A DNA stretch of 64,000 nt from Acanthaster planci (taxonomy: Eukaryota > Echinodermata > Asteroidea > Valvatida > Acanthasteridae), in contig NW_019091487.1 in assembly GCF_001949145.1 (NCBI RefSeq), positions 34,560-98,559 on the forward strand, read 5' to 3'. The notes beneath the pieces are model-generated. The model did not search any database, was not told the DNA's origin, and was given only the letters and a program-made list of their open reading frames with translations. Every line of letters starts with the position of its first letter. The first letter of the stretch is position 1. A program made the translations under genes and the position numbers. Shown piece after piece: positions 10,701-23,100 of the stretch.

Positions 10701-13246
10701 ATCACTGCCATGGAACTCCAACAGGCACTGACCAACAACAACTGGTCCCACTTTAACGCCGAGACATGCAGATTAATGATAGGTAAGATGGAGGAAAAAT
10801 TGGCTTTGCAAAGACAGTGTTCCAATGCTCAACCGAAGCAGGTTGCCAATCACAACGGTGTACAATGTATACCAATTTTCTGCATCTAGTGTAGACTTTC
10901 TTACCACACTGAGAATGCATTGTGAATATTGTATAAGCATTGATGTAAGGGCAAAAGATGGAGTAGATAAATTGGAGTCACGCCAAAGCCATTTTGAATT
11001 GGTTCCTAGAGTCTATTTTATTCAACATAATTTGTTGAATGGGGTGGTGCCAGACTCTACTGGGTTCCATGCCTCACTTTAATTTTTTTAATTGGCTTAA
11101 AACGTTTTGATATGATTAATCAAAAGGACCATTCATTTGTAGGGCCAGTTTACTTCAGTGCTTTCAGTTTCATTCTCAGATGCTAAAAATAAACAAGTTA
11201 ACGTATCTTTCAATCCAACATGCCTGACTTGTGAATAGGGCCAATTGTTACAAGTGCTTTCTCAACTCTTAAATTTATAAAAAATGACAAAAGGAGTGTT
11301 ATGTTTGTTGTTCGTGCATACAAAGCTTAACAAAGATGTCGAGTATTGAGTGAAACATCTTAAAAAGGAACGGGGAACTTTTAACCACTACCTGCTGGGT
11401 GGATTTCTCTTGGGCGGGATGTGATGGCGGTATCTTTTCAAGATTTTCCATTTTCAAAGTTCTTCAAACATTCATATGTTCATTTACTGGACATTTACAC
11501 CCACACAAACAACTCTCTGGTGGCTACTCTAATTTGTCAAGCAACCGCCTGAGTATTCAGCCTAGGCCTGCAGCCCTGTAAAAGAGATCCCAGAATTGTG
11601 TGGTGTTACATAATATCCTTTGTTCCAGTGAATGCCAGTAGCATCTTTTCATACGCAGCTGGATTAGCGAGCGGCGGCGCTGTGTTGCTCATCCATGGGG
11701 CCCTGGAGCACTTTTGTCGGCAGTGCTAATCCGCGGGCACGCTATCCCCACAACAGTGGTATACTGTTTCAAAACAGTGCCGGATTACCTTCAAAAAATG
11801 GAAGGCGAAAAATGGGCACCCCGGCTCTGCGTGTAAACAAAAGGTGCCCAAAACCGGGCTCCCCGACAGGAAGTGGTTAATTCCTATTCCTTGCAGCAGA
11901 AATAGGCAACTGTATGACCAAAAATAATCAATCATTTAATTGGTCTAAATATACGTTATTATGACAGGGAACATTCTGAATGGAAAATGTCCACCGTGAT
12001 TCTTCTCAATTGGTTTTTCTTCTCCAGGGATGTTTGACAGAGATAACAACGGTACAATCAACCTGCAAGAGTTTAGTTCCCTCTGGATGTATATCCAGCA
12101 ATGGAGAGGAGTCTTCGAGCGCTACGACCGTGACAGATCGGGCAACATTGATGCGCAGGAATTGATGACAGGTAAGTGGTAGACACTGAACCAGCAAACC
12201 AGTCAGTGCTATCGTGAAGCATTTATTGTAGCTCGACTTGATTCATCTTGCAAGGTATCTTTGAAGTCTGAAATTTTTGCCGGCCCCCCCCCGATGATAT
12301 TTATGATTGCTAAGTGGCCTGAAAGAGCTTTCCCTTATTCATGTTACATGTAGTTTTTAAAAGCCTGAAATGACTAGAATCCAATAGATATGTTCAGAGT
12401 AAAAGCAAGTAGTGATTACTATCCAGTGCAAAATTCTTCAAATTGGTTTTTGTGAAATTTACTACCATTGACATTGGTCTACTAATGAAATGAAAACAAA
12501 TTACCAGCCAAAATGTCGTGCAAAGTACAATACATGTACTTGAAACTAGGACTCAGTTCATTTTAAAGTTTTAAAACACACCTTGACACTGACAGAGAGA
12601 GGGTAAAATTGGGTGGGGGGGCTTAGTTGGTGAGTTCCTAGTAAGGCATTTTGAAAGTGACAGGCCCAGATTCCACTACAGTCGACTGCTTTTATTGAGT
12701 GTTTGTATTTGGCAGGATTTAGCAATTTTTGACAGAATCAAAGTCGGAGGGAACTAACATCATTGGAGTTACGAACTCCAATGATAAGAATCCTACTTGT
12801 TACAATAAAAATTTGAGGTCCCAAGTCTTTGTGTTCTTTGTTTCCTGGTTCAATTCAAGGTTCCAGTTAAAACAAGGTAATTTTGAAAGTCCTCAGGACT
12901 TTATTACATGCAGAAAGGGTTCAACTTGATAAAGTTCAGTGTTAAGGGTGTACTGTTTTGGAAGTTGCAAGTTCGAATCCAGCCTACATTTTTGTGACCA
13001 TTTTGTTTATTTGGCGCAGCATTGAACGAGATGGGCTTCCGTGTCAGCTTGAACTTCTGCCAGGCAACCATCATCAAGTATGATCGGCTATCGCGGCGCT
13101 CAGTCAAATTTGATGACTTCATCCAGATCTGTGTTTTACTGCGCTCACTGACAGACGCCTTCAAGCAACGGGACACAAATCTCAACGGCAAAATTCAAAT
13201 CAACTATGAAGACTTCATGAGCCTTGCAATGTCTTACAAACCATAA
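7720..13246 (+). CDS. PEF1: Peflin-type penta-EF-hand calcium-binding protein, complete (313 aa)
   Basis: Five coding exons: 7720-7728 (only M-S-Y, donor GTAAGT), 9541-9928, 10609-10782, 12028-12171, 13020-13246. Phases fit and the total is 942 nt. Residues 4-132 are a Gly/Tyr/Pro/Gln-rich tail with six identical decapeptides GYGAPPPGQQ and degenerate relatives. Residues 146-313 are a penta-EF-hand domain. Loops D157-E168, D194-E205 and D224-E235 have canonical calcium ligands. The fourth (YDRLSRRSVKF) and fifth (RDTNLNGKIQI) are degenerate, the fifth being the dimerisation hand of the family. Human peflin (284 aa) has the same plan: a repetitive nonapeptide tail plus five EF-hands. It heterodimerises with ALG-2 and acts at ER exit sites and with a CUL3 ubiquitin ligase. 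The tiny first exon is inferred from its start context and donor. A polyadenylation signal lies at 13811. Confidence 0.92.
8393..8900 (+). repeat. Possible highly diverged third copy of the 7058/18264 repeat
   Basis: In intron 1 of the peflin gene. Shares short blocks in the same order with the repeat at 7058 and 18264: a cacccccaaaaagt stretch, CGGCCATTTTTCA, and an ACTTGAATTAGTAGACTGCAC end resembling CCTTGAATTGGGACACTGCAC. Overall similarity is weak and could not be aligned rigorously by eye. Confidence 0.3.
9553..9732 (+). repeat. Coding minisatellite in peflin exon 2 (six 30-bp units)
   Basis: Six consecutive 30-bp units begin at 9553, 9583, 9613, 9643, 9673 and 9703. They differ only at silent positions (GGT/GGC, TAC/TAT, CCC/CCT, CCA/CCT), and each encodes the same ten residues. 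A seventh degenerate unit starts at 9733. Because 30 is a multiple of three, gain or loss of units keeps the frame. Confidence 0.95.
12945..12990 (+). mobile_element. tRNA-derived SINE remnant (B-box)
   Basis: Within the last peflin intron, the sequence holds an RNA polymerase III B-box-like GTTCGAATCC following AAGTTGCAA. It is a half-tRNA remnant; the A-box side is not clear. Confidence 0.4.
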
Positions 13247-16200
13247 TCACTGCTCATTATTCACAATTCGTAATAGGCCATGACAGATAATTAACTATTC
13301 AGATGTTCAATCAATTATTGAATATTCAAATATATATTTTTGAAATTGAATATTTGGAAGTGGAAGTTAGTTAAATACAAAAGGGAAAAATGTAGTTGTC
13401 TGGCTACTAACATGCATTAAAAGCATATTTGTTACACGTAAACTTAAAGGCAGCTGATTGCATATGCCCCACATTTATATTAGGCTAAAAAATAATTCCT
13501 TCGGTTTTGTCTTTTTTTTAGTTTTATGTATGTATAAATCATGGTTTTGTTTTCAGTTTTTATGGGGAATCAAACAATTAATCAGTTGAATGGATTCTTG
13601 AATATTCAAACATTCAGTTTACTGGTATTTGAATTATATCAGCCTTAAGACAGAAAGCTGCAGCCAATACCTTGCACCTACATATTGTTTCAAACAAAAT
13701 TGCAGATAAAAATCCAAATAGGATTTTACTCGGTTGCCTGTCCGTCACAAGAGGGCGCTCCCAGTAATAATATGTGGCCCTGTACCTTGTTTTCATAAGA
13801 TCATCCATTGAATAAATTTTTCTTAACTTTCACCAGAGTTTGCACAAAAACTGTAATGCTTTTGAATTTGCAAGGGTCCAAAACAGCACTGGCAATGGCC
13901 TACATATCTCTGCCTTTGTCAGATGTGACGGGTTGCTCACTGAGCCTTTTTAGGGACAAAAATGACTAATCCACGTGTGGCTAGGTACCACAAAATGAGT
14001 CTTACGGACACTGTTCAATGTTTTCTTCACACATGTAGCGTGCATTGGCTAGAGCACATTGACATCAGTGTTTTGTGTCCCATGCTGTAGAGGGACTCAC
14101 CCTGGGTGAAATTGTAAGCACTTTCTATTGATTTCTGTTGTGCGATACGAGTTAAAGGCCTGTATATTAATATGCTGCTCAGGCCACTTTCTAAAGAGGA
14201 CTGTAAGATTTATTTTGCTGGGTGCCATTGGTGTGAATTCCAAGATTGTAGAAGTCTCTGCCACGGTGCCGTATTGAATTTCATTTTGTGGTGAGTAAGA
14301 AAGTTTGTATACACTAGTAGCTTAAAAGTTTGTTTATTCAAAGTTAATCAAATGTGTTGTCCTGGAAAACTGATTGTGACTTTCAGTAACGTCTGAAGGT
14401 TCTGGCCTTGACTTAAAGTTAATGAGTCATCAATAATTATGTAAATACATGTAGAGGTAACCCTGAAGTAGGCTAAACATTTTTATGAAAATATTCTCAG
14501 TCGTCGTAGGAAGGTTTTTGCTCTCGTATTTATCACTTTAACGTTTTCGTGTGCAGTCAAAATCAATGAAATCATGCTTCAAAGTCACGTCAGTAATTTG
14601 TGAAATACTTGGTGTGTTTCTAAATGTATTTTCAAATGACATTTTTAATTTCAATTTCAGATGTTGTGCGGTGTTCTTGAGTTTTGTAATTTCTTTATAT
14701 AAAAAGAATAGACTTAGATAAATTTTATTTTGTGATAATGCACTCATCCAAACTCACTCGTAGTTCTTATGGTGTGGGGACTGCGTAGACGTGTAGCCTA
14801 GTTGTTAACGAGTAGGACCGAAAATGCTGTTAGGACTCCTGGAAGCCCTTATCAGAGAAATCTTCACTCCCCGGCACCGATCTTGGCATACAAGGACACT
14901 GCCGTATATTTTGTCATAGTATAGTACATAAATAAACAAAATGTAACTAAATTGCATGGATCACGTGCCAAATTTACCACAAAATGATTGGAAACTATGT
15001 TTCCAGGATCTGAGACCACATTTTCACCAGTTATTGAAGACGTTTTGTGGTAACGGCTATGGTTTAGTGTACAGAGCCTCAATCCCATGACACTCGGTCC
15101 ACACGAAACCCGACACACTTCTCTTCGCCATGAAAGGGGGCCACCAGGAATGTCTGTTGAATTGCTGGATTTGTCTAAATACAGCCGCAATTAATTCATG
15201 CGCTTTTAACCTTTGCTAACAGCATTGCAATTGAGTGAGTCCTATGGGCGGCTGGAATTTGCAGAAATATCACCTTTTGGTTGGTTTTTTAATTTACCTC
15301 AAATTTGTTCTAATTTGTCCCATTAATTTGAATAGGGTTACATTTTTCATTTAGTATTTAGAAGTACATGTATCAGTATCCTGGGATCTGATAGCTGCTT
15401 GGGAGTTTTTACATTTTGTCTTATTCTTTTACTATTGCACCGACAACAAATTATAGTTTCCTGCGTCCACTTGCAGGAAAAACACGACATTGACGTCAAA
15501 AGAGCTGACCGTGTTGAAACCAGTTCTTTGCAAATCCATCTTTGAAAATATACATGCGTCGCCGACTACCCTACTCTTAACGGTGTGCTGCAATATATCT
15601 ATTGTGAGTTCAGATTGTAGTAATTTTTTTTTTTTACGACATCAATGTTATGAATCCACGCATATTTAAAAACAAAAAAACAGGGTGCTTTTGGTTAAGA
15701 GTTCAAGCGTTTATTCACTCACAAAGGAAGATAATTTTCAAGGAAATGATTGTTTATTATTAATCAAAGAGGAAAGCATACATGACAGTAAGTGTCACCA
15801 CTCCTAGATCCTTCAGAGTCGACAAAAAAGGACTTGGTTAACTGGTCAGAATTGAGGAAGAGACCAGCTACTTGTAGTGCTTTGCAATACATTGGTCTTG
15901 GCCTCCATTGAAAGTTGAAGCGCGAAGAATATACCTTTGGTTTCCTGCAGAGTGGAGGATTTTGAAAGATTCAGGGAACCATCTCATGATTTAAATAATC
16001 TGCATACATTAACCGTGTACAAATTTAGTATGTTGTCTGTAGCAATGCATACCGAAATATATATAATTTGTCAAAAGATTTTGCAATATTTCGATTTGAA
16101 ATCATCCCCCTTCTTGCACTGTATTATATGTATATGTGATATCATGTATATGTAGCGGCGAAAATGGCCCACGTAGTTAAAGAATTTGCTTCCCGTGATC

Positions 16201-17813
16201 AGGTCGCGATTTATCATAAAAGAAAAACCGGGACAATAGAAAGTGAATCAGAGAAACCAAGCATTGACTTCTCAACAACAACAAAATTATTTAGACTGTC
16301 TCTTAAGTGCACAAATTGATGCACAGATATTTTGCCAATTTTTGGCAGCCTCTCGACCAATCAGAGGGCTGGATTTAGCCCCACGTGTTCCTCATTAACG
16401 TAAAATGAGGAACGGAAATATTCCATTAGTGTAGGGAAGTGTTTGACGGTTTTGTGAGGGGCTCATGTAAATTCGAAATAAAGAAACGTATCATTATAAA
16501 TATGGTTTTGGATTTGATGTGCGTTTTCGTGTGTATTCACGAAGTATGTGAAATAAAAAATAATTGTTTTCTCAGAATTGTTATTTTTATTGTAAGGTTT
16601 TCTGTGCGTGGGTCTATATGTAGACCTATGTGGGTATATATTGAAGTAAGAACGTCTGTGAAATACGTACAAAGAAAACGAATACCACAAAACATTGATG
16701 GTATAATAAAAATGAACAGTACCGTCCGATCCAAGGACACAATGGATTTAACGAAAAAGATTGCACACCGCTGGAAATGTATGAATATGGAACACGTTTG
16801 GAGTAAAATTCTGGCCCAGTTTGACCTATTCTACAGAGGAGAGTGAATAGGAAAGGGATTGAAGGGAATATTGCACAACGAAACTGGAAAATTGCATGGA
16901 AGGGTCCTTATTGGGAAAAAAACTTATTTTTTGAACATGAAATTGGGAATACAAATTTGTTGAAATTTAAATATGTCGGCCCAAGGAAACTAATTTATAA
17001 ATAAAAGTACAGCAAATGTAGCCTTTTTCAATACAATATTTCTTTCATGCACAGAACATGGCAATACGCAATGCAATGTTTTTAGATTCGAATGTATTTT
17101 AAAGAGCAGATGAATTTTATATTGGAATAAATTTTTATAAGAAATTTGTACATGTTTTCAAAATTCGAATCAAATTTTACAAATCCAACATTTTCTCAAC
17201 ATTGGAACGATTTTTAAAGTCCAAACATTTTTTCAAGATTGGAGTAAAATTTTTGACTCCGAATATATTCTAAACAAATTGGAACTCTTCTAAACGTAAA
17301 GCTGTCATTTGACGCACGTATTTTACCCGAAATCTTATTTCATCCGAATTGAGAAAACATCCAAATTTCTAAAACTTCCGCGTCAAAAAACATCCAATCA
17401 GTGTTCAGACCAAAGTTCCGAACCTTTTTGGACGATTCGGCTATTTTCGGTGTGCGCATGCGCAGGCAAATCCTACAGTGGTTTCCGCTACCCTTTGCGG
17501 TTGCTACCTTTGGGCCTAGCCTGCAGACTCTTCTCCATGTTACGGGTCATCCATTTTTTTCATCATTTTCACGAGAAAAAAATGACACACACGTTCAAAA
17601 TCGACGCCTAAGGGTGCGCTACTGCATAGTCAGTGATTTGACAAATGGGGGATGATTAATATTGTATTGGTAATCCCCCCCTTCAGGATCTGCACCCACT
17701 TCTTCTTTTCTTCTTTCAAGTGATGCCCATGCTAGTCTGTTAAAAATCCTGATTTTTGTAGTTGGCAAAATGATAATTGGGAGACTAGGAGCCAGTCTTG
17801 CAAACGTCTACAG
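13247..17813. other. Peflin 3' UTR, then intergenic DNA without a recognised gene
   Basis: The peflin 3' UTR probably runs to just beyond AATAAA at 13811-13816. The rest is AT-rich. Around 14790-14825 is a weak tRNA A-box-like stretch (TAGCCTAGTTGTTAACGAG), perhaps a SINE relic. The open frame of 135 codons at 16439 is rich in I, K and R, has no similarity I recognise, and is treated as chance. Confidence 0.5.
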
Positions 17814-17960
17814 GTCATGTGACGATTTTTTTCTCATTGTCACATGACGCATGCATCGGACTTGCACTGTCATTTCTCCTTCAGGTCTACGCACTGACCG
17901 TTGTTAGACGTCAAATTTGGCTCGTGTAACTTTGCGAATCTGTATTGCCAGCAAAGGTGA
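17814..17960 (+). promoter_or_regulatory. Candidate cathepsin B promoter: paired M-box/E-box and non-coding exon 1 donor
   Basis: GTCATGTGAC (17814-17823) and its reverse complement GTCACATGAC (17839-17848) form two E-boxes of M-box type, 15 bases apart and able to pair. About 110 bases downstream is a good donor, CAGCAAAG|GTGAGT, near 17957. The coding start of the cathepsin B gene at 20135 is preceded by an acceptor (TTTCAG), so a non-coding first exon must lie upstream. That this is that exon and its promoter is inference. M-boxes are bound by MiT/TFE factors, which in vertebrates drive lysosomal genes. Confidence 0.3.
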
Positions 17961-18139
17961 GTTTCACTCCATGCTAAATTCTGATCATCCATGCTCTGAT
18001 TTTCCTTGTAATGCAGTGCGACTGAATTGGTCCTGCCTGCTGTTGGGCGCTAATGAAACGTTACATGGTTGAACGTCTAAACTTCAAAGCTCTAGTCCAA
18101 AGATCGTATTGCGCCGAAGGCGCAAGATGGATAACTTTG

Positions 18140-18201
18140 CCCAAAAGGTAGCCCCACTAGTGTGGCACATGTAGCCACACTAGTGGGGCTACCCAAAAGG
18201 T
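18140..18201. repeat. Perfect 19-bp hairpin flanked by a 10-bp direct repeat (mini-MITE-like)
   Basis: Arms at 18148-18166 (GTAGCCCCACTAGTGTGGC) and 18174-18192 are exact reverse complements around a 7-base loop ACATGTA. CCCAAAAGGT occurs at 18140-18149 and again at 18192-18201, overlapping the arm tips, like a target-site duplication. One arm also recurs alone at 19301-19318. This looks like the collapsed ends of a DNA transposon. Confidence 0.8.
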
Positions 18202-18263
18202 GTAATTAACATGGGCGCTATTTGAGCAAGCGATACGCCTGCGCGGCTTACGGTAATGCTTCG

Positions 18264-18763
18264 GGGTGCACTGAACCAATTCAAGCTCCATTGAAAATAG
18301 TGTAAAATCAGCCAAGTTTGGAGCCCCATGGCAGGCAACTGAAGTCCCTAAGGCCTCTCAAACAAAAAACAATGTGTTGTTTGGTCCTTCAGATTTCCTT
18401 TGATTTTTAGTTTTTAGTAGGTTAACCAATGAATTTTTTAATTATCTGCCAAAAACAAACTCACCCCCCCCAAAAAAGTCAATGATCCCATGGAGCTATA
18501 AAAAAGGATGTTCCCAAGTCTTCTCAGCGGCCATTTTTCAGATGACATCCCTCACCTTCCTCAGGATCTTCTGACAAATCACATTTTTGTCTGCTTTGCC
18601 CCCAGATGGGTGCCCCTGAATCTACAGAGATGATCCCGGGCCATACTGGCACAATCCCACCTTTTCTTGGCCCAAACAAACCCCTCTTTTCGAAAGAATC
18701 TGTGGAGGTACTTTTTGTTTGCCTCCGCTTTGCGGAGAATTTTCCTTGAATTGGGACACTGCA
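18264..18763 (+). repeat. Dispersed repeat, copy B (partner at 7058-7515)
   Basis: Direct-orientation partner of the block at 7058. It carries an extra stretch around 18480-18510 and a Thr/Leu-like pyrimidine-rich insertion near 18700-18730 absent from copy A. It lies between the candidate promoter and the first coding exon of the cathepsin B gene. Confidence 0.85.
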
Positions 18764-19300
18764 TCCTTCGGTGCAGGCTCACCAGGTGCATGTGCCTGCC
18801 GCGGCGCCTGTGCCTATGCAGTAATGTGCATTGCGCAAGTGTATCGTGTACTCAAATGGTGCCTATGCGATTAAAACGTTTTACATGTATTCGCAGTGAA
18901 GTTCTTCATCTCGCACCGCTACGCAGTGCTATATGATTTTTGCTCTAGTCTAGCCTAAATTTACATGACGTAGGCCTACACATATGTTCACCCAGAACTG
19001 CTGGTGTATCAATTTAGTTAATACATGGGGTTTATGGGGCGGCGCATGACAGGGGTAGCCACAATCCGGTCCTGTCTCCTGTGATACGGCTTTGAATTTT
19101 GATCAAATGAGGCAGCAGTGGAGAGCTGTAGCCAGTGTTTGATCGATACTTGTGCATGTCGTAGTCTCACATGGAGATGCCGCACCGCGTGTTATCAACC
19201 TAGAGTACAGCATAGACCGTTAAAAATATTTCTTGTAAGGGTTTTCCTGAAGATATACCCCACATAATTATATATTTGTAATGACACACATGATAAACCC

Positions 19301-19318
19301 TAGCCCCACTAGTGTGGC
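19301..19318 (+). repeat. Solo arm of the 18148 hairpin
   Basis: TAGCCCCACTAGTGTGGC is an 18-base exact match to the left arm at 18149-18166, about 1.1 kb away. It supports a mobile, terminal-inverted-repeat origin. Confidence 0.7.
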
Positions 19319-20134
19319 ATGGACCCTCGCTCCTGCTCCGTCCTTAGCCACACATCCGTATACGCAATTTGTTGTCAGCGTGGTCAAATCTTCAGCGCAC
19401 CCCCTTATAATCGTAGGTGCAATTTTTTTGCATACACAAATGTTCCTTGATCTCTCTGCTTTTGACACATTTTTTTGAATGATTTCACTCACATTTTGAT
19501 ATTTTCCAGTCTTTTTGCCTTTACCCATTCAATCTCACGATCTCACTAAATGAGTTGAACTTTACGTCACTTAACACATGTTAAATTTCACTTGACAGGT
19601 CATGTTATCACTTCCTGACTGCTGTTATAATATTTTACATTTCAAGGTCTTTTCCTTCTTTCATGGGCGAATCATAGAGCTGTAGCTCTATGGGCAAATC
19701 AACTCCAGATGGGGTACAATAGAGTTGTATAAGTTTCAGGTTTTGGCTTAACAATTCCAGTTCACCAGAAAGGGGCCTTGAGTTTTATTTCGGTTTCATG
19801 GTTGAGGTTATAGGGCAAAAGGGAAGGGCATGATGTGGATTCAATCATGAGCATGATGAGAGGCATCTTGTATTTTGTCATATTTGAAATTTGTGTTTTG
19901 GGGTTATAATTAATAGCACAGTGGTCTAAATTTGGTCAGTGCTGGTTGAAAGATGTGCTGATCTGGCAGGAGTGAGCATAAATATCCTTGGTGAGGGCAG
20001 CATTTTTGCGCTTTAAATTCAGCAATAATGAAACTATAACCTGTCTAATCGAACATGTCAAGGTCAGAAAGAACGATGGCCTCCTGTGAGTGTAAGGCCA
20101 CAATGTACAAGTTGTTTTATATTTTAGTTTCAGA

Positions 20135-23100
20135 ATGCACCATTTCATGATTCTACTTTGGAGCCTTGCAGCTCTCTGCCAGGGTGCAGTTTTCAAAACT
20201 GGGCCCCTTGACCCCTTCATGGCTGAGGCAGAATTCGTCAATTCAATCGTAACAACTTGGAAGGTGAGTACAAATTTGTTAATAAAGCATCCTAAAAATT
20301 CCTGATGTACAGGTTGTCTGTTGTTTCCTACCTGCCCTCCCCAGTTGTCTGTTTTGGAAATTTGGGTTCATGTCTTTGTTTTCAAACATCATTTGTTCAC
20401 CACTGACAATGAACCTGTTCACTAGTATTGTCCAATCACAGTGTCTGTTGAATGTCACATGATATTCCAAACCTTGGACTCAGGGAAGGTTTCAAATACA
20501 TGTTATCCATTGGCATGTTGGTCTGTTCAACCTTTTCATTGACTTCTATTCAACAGCATATTAAACGTACAAGGAACTTTAGATACATGACTTGTGTAGA
20601 TTTATACAAGCATTACAGCTCTCGGTAACGATGATGATCTTCCTCATTTAGGCTGGGCCAAACTTTGCAGGGTACTCCCGACAGGATGTGAAGAGACTCA
20701 TGGGAGTTCTCACTCCCACCCCGGAGGAATTCCGACTGCCACCTAAGACACACAACCTTGGAGCATCAGACATCCCCGATAGCTTCGACTCCAGGGATAA
20801 ATGGAAGCAGTGTTCAAGCCTGAACGAGATCCGCGACCAGGGTGCATGTGGGTCCTGTTGGGTAAGTCATTGCCGCCGAGCAGGACAATAGAGGGTGCTG
20901 TTTAACCCATCCACAGAAACCTAGTGGAGGAAGACACACCCCTTTGGCCCCATTCCAAAATGCTAGATGAGGGGTTCCCACATTCATGAAAAATATCCCG
21001 AAAAATCTTGGAATTCCAAGCTATGAAAGTTGTGGAAGACATGTAATGATGTTATTAAACATGGAGTCGTGTGGGAAGGTGATATTGTGAAAGTAAAAAG
21101 TCCTTGAATCCAGCACTAGGGCTTAATCAATTCAAATAATTCACTAGTCGAATATTCGATCAAATATCCGAATATTCGGTTGTACTGACCGTCATATTGT
21201 TTAGGAACAAACCATACAAAATCAGTTGCAATAAAACACACAATTGTACATTATGATCACTATAATAGATTCTCACATCTAGGAGTATCTCCAGCCACAA
21301 TTTAGCAAGATTACGAGATGAACAATACTCCTTGCCCTGTTGAAAATCTTTACTCCTTTTAAATTGTGTAATGAATAGTTTACATTTTGAATCATTTTTC
21401 CTTTGGATCTGCTTGAAACAAACCTCCATAGTGCAATTTTTCTCAAATAAATCAAAGGAAATTCTCCATTCCTTTTCATGAATTTTGCATTCAAATATTC
21501 AAATTCAGAAAATAATATTCGAATATTCAATAATTGATAATCCATCAAATAGCCAGATATTTGGATATTTGGCACATCCCTATCCAAGACTAAGTCCAGC
21601 ATACCTTGAAGTATTTTTTGTCATTTGTGGGAGGATCAGATAGCTCTAAAGGTGGGGGGCATCTTGTCTCATTTTCATTGCAGCTTGTCGGTGTTTTGAA
21701 TAAAGGCTTCTTAGATGTCAAAAATCATACATGTAGGAATTGGTCAAGGAAATTCCTGTTTTTGTTTTATAATATTAATAACATTTTGTTTTCAGATCTA
21801 AATGGGGCCCTGCAGATTAAAAAAGTGCCATCTTGGATTCTCTTATGGTAGGTTTTTAATGTTTAATTATTGTTTTGGTTTTTTTTTAGGCTTTTGGAGC
21901 TGTGGAATCCATGACAGACCGTCTTTGCATTATGCGAGGAGTGAACTCCCGTATATCAGCTGAGAACCTGGCGACTTGCTGCACATCCTGTGGGGAAGGG
22001 TAGGAAAGATATGAGGTTGTGATCCTGTGAAAAGACAGTGTCCAAATCAAGTGGCACAGGGGTCTATGGGAACTAGCTACAGCCACTAGCAATTGGTTGC
22101 CATCATTTACATTTACTCCTTAGGATGTACCTTGGTATCCAAGGGCTTAGGCAAAAGAACATTGCGGAATAATTCATCACATTGTCTTTTGTTTGAGTCC
22201 TTCTCCAGTCACAGACCCACACCAAGAATTGCACAGCCCTTCAGGAAAACAACCTGAGGATTTGTGCACATTCAAACAGAAACTAGTTGTGCATACTCCA
22301 CCAGAAAATACTTGGACTTGTGCACCCCCCACATACGTCCATCTTTCCCACTTGCCTCCCCCCCCCCATATGAGAGCCCCGACTTTGCTCCTGCACCCCA
22401 CAAATGTTCATGAAGAGGACCAGTCCAAAAAACTATCAACAAAAAGCCAGCCTACGAGAGTGTTCACAAATGAGCAAAATTGAACTACACAAAACTAACC
22501 AATGTCCACTCCACTCTTGGCTTGCAAACATTAGATATTCTTCATTTATTTATATCTGTTCATCCAACGGCACATTAACACCAACTACAGGATAAAGTGG
22601 CAATTAAAAAGATAATGAAGAAATGAAGGAATTTCAGGTTTAGAGGTTGAAGGAAAAACGAGATAAATTTTCCAGGGAAAACCCATGGAATCAGGGAGGG
22701 ACTGAAAACCTATTCAACATGCTCATCTAGGTGGGATTTGAACCAGGGTCACAGAGGTGGAAGGCAAGGAAAGAGCCACCACGCCAACCTGACTCCCTGA
22801 CAAGGGTGTGTCATCCCTTCAAGTTGTCATTGATAAAAATGTAGTCTTTCATTGAGGAGCTTGATCAGCAGCAGTGATTTTTTTTTTCAAATTGTCTTTT
22901 TTCCCAGATGCAATGGAGGATATCCCGGTGCAGCCTGGAGGTACTTCAAACGTACCGGCATTGTCACCGGTGGCCCGTACAACAGCTCAAAAGGCTGTCA
23001 GCCCTACAAGATACCAGCCTGCGACCACCACGTCGTGGGGAGACTAAAACCATGCACGGGTGATGACCCCACTCCCAAGTGTGTCCACAAATGCATACCG

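Noticed and set aside
16320-16440. Promoter for an intergenic gene (CCAAT and CACGTG-like words)
   Set aside because: No gene follows that could be supported; such words are frequent by chance.
16439-16846. 135-codon open frame
   Set aside because: I/K/R-rich, no similarity recognised, no promoter or splice context, in AT-rich intergenic DNA.
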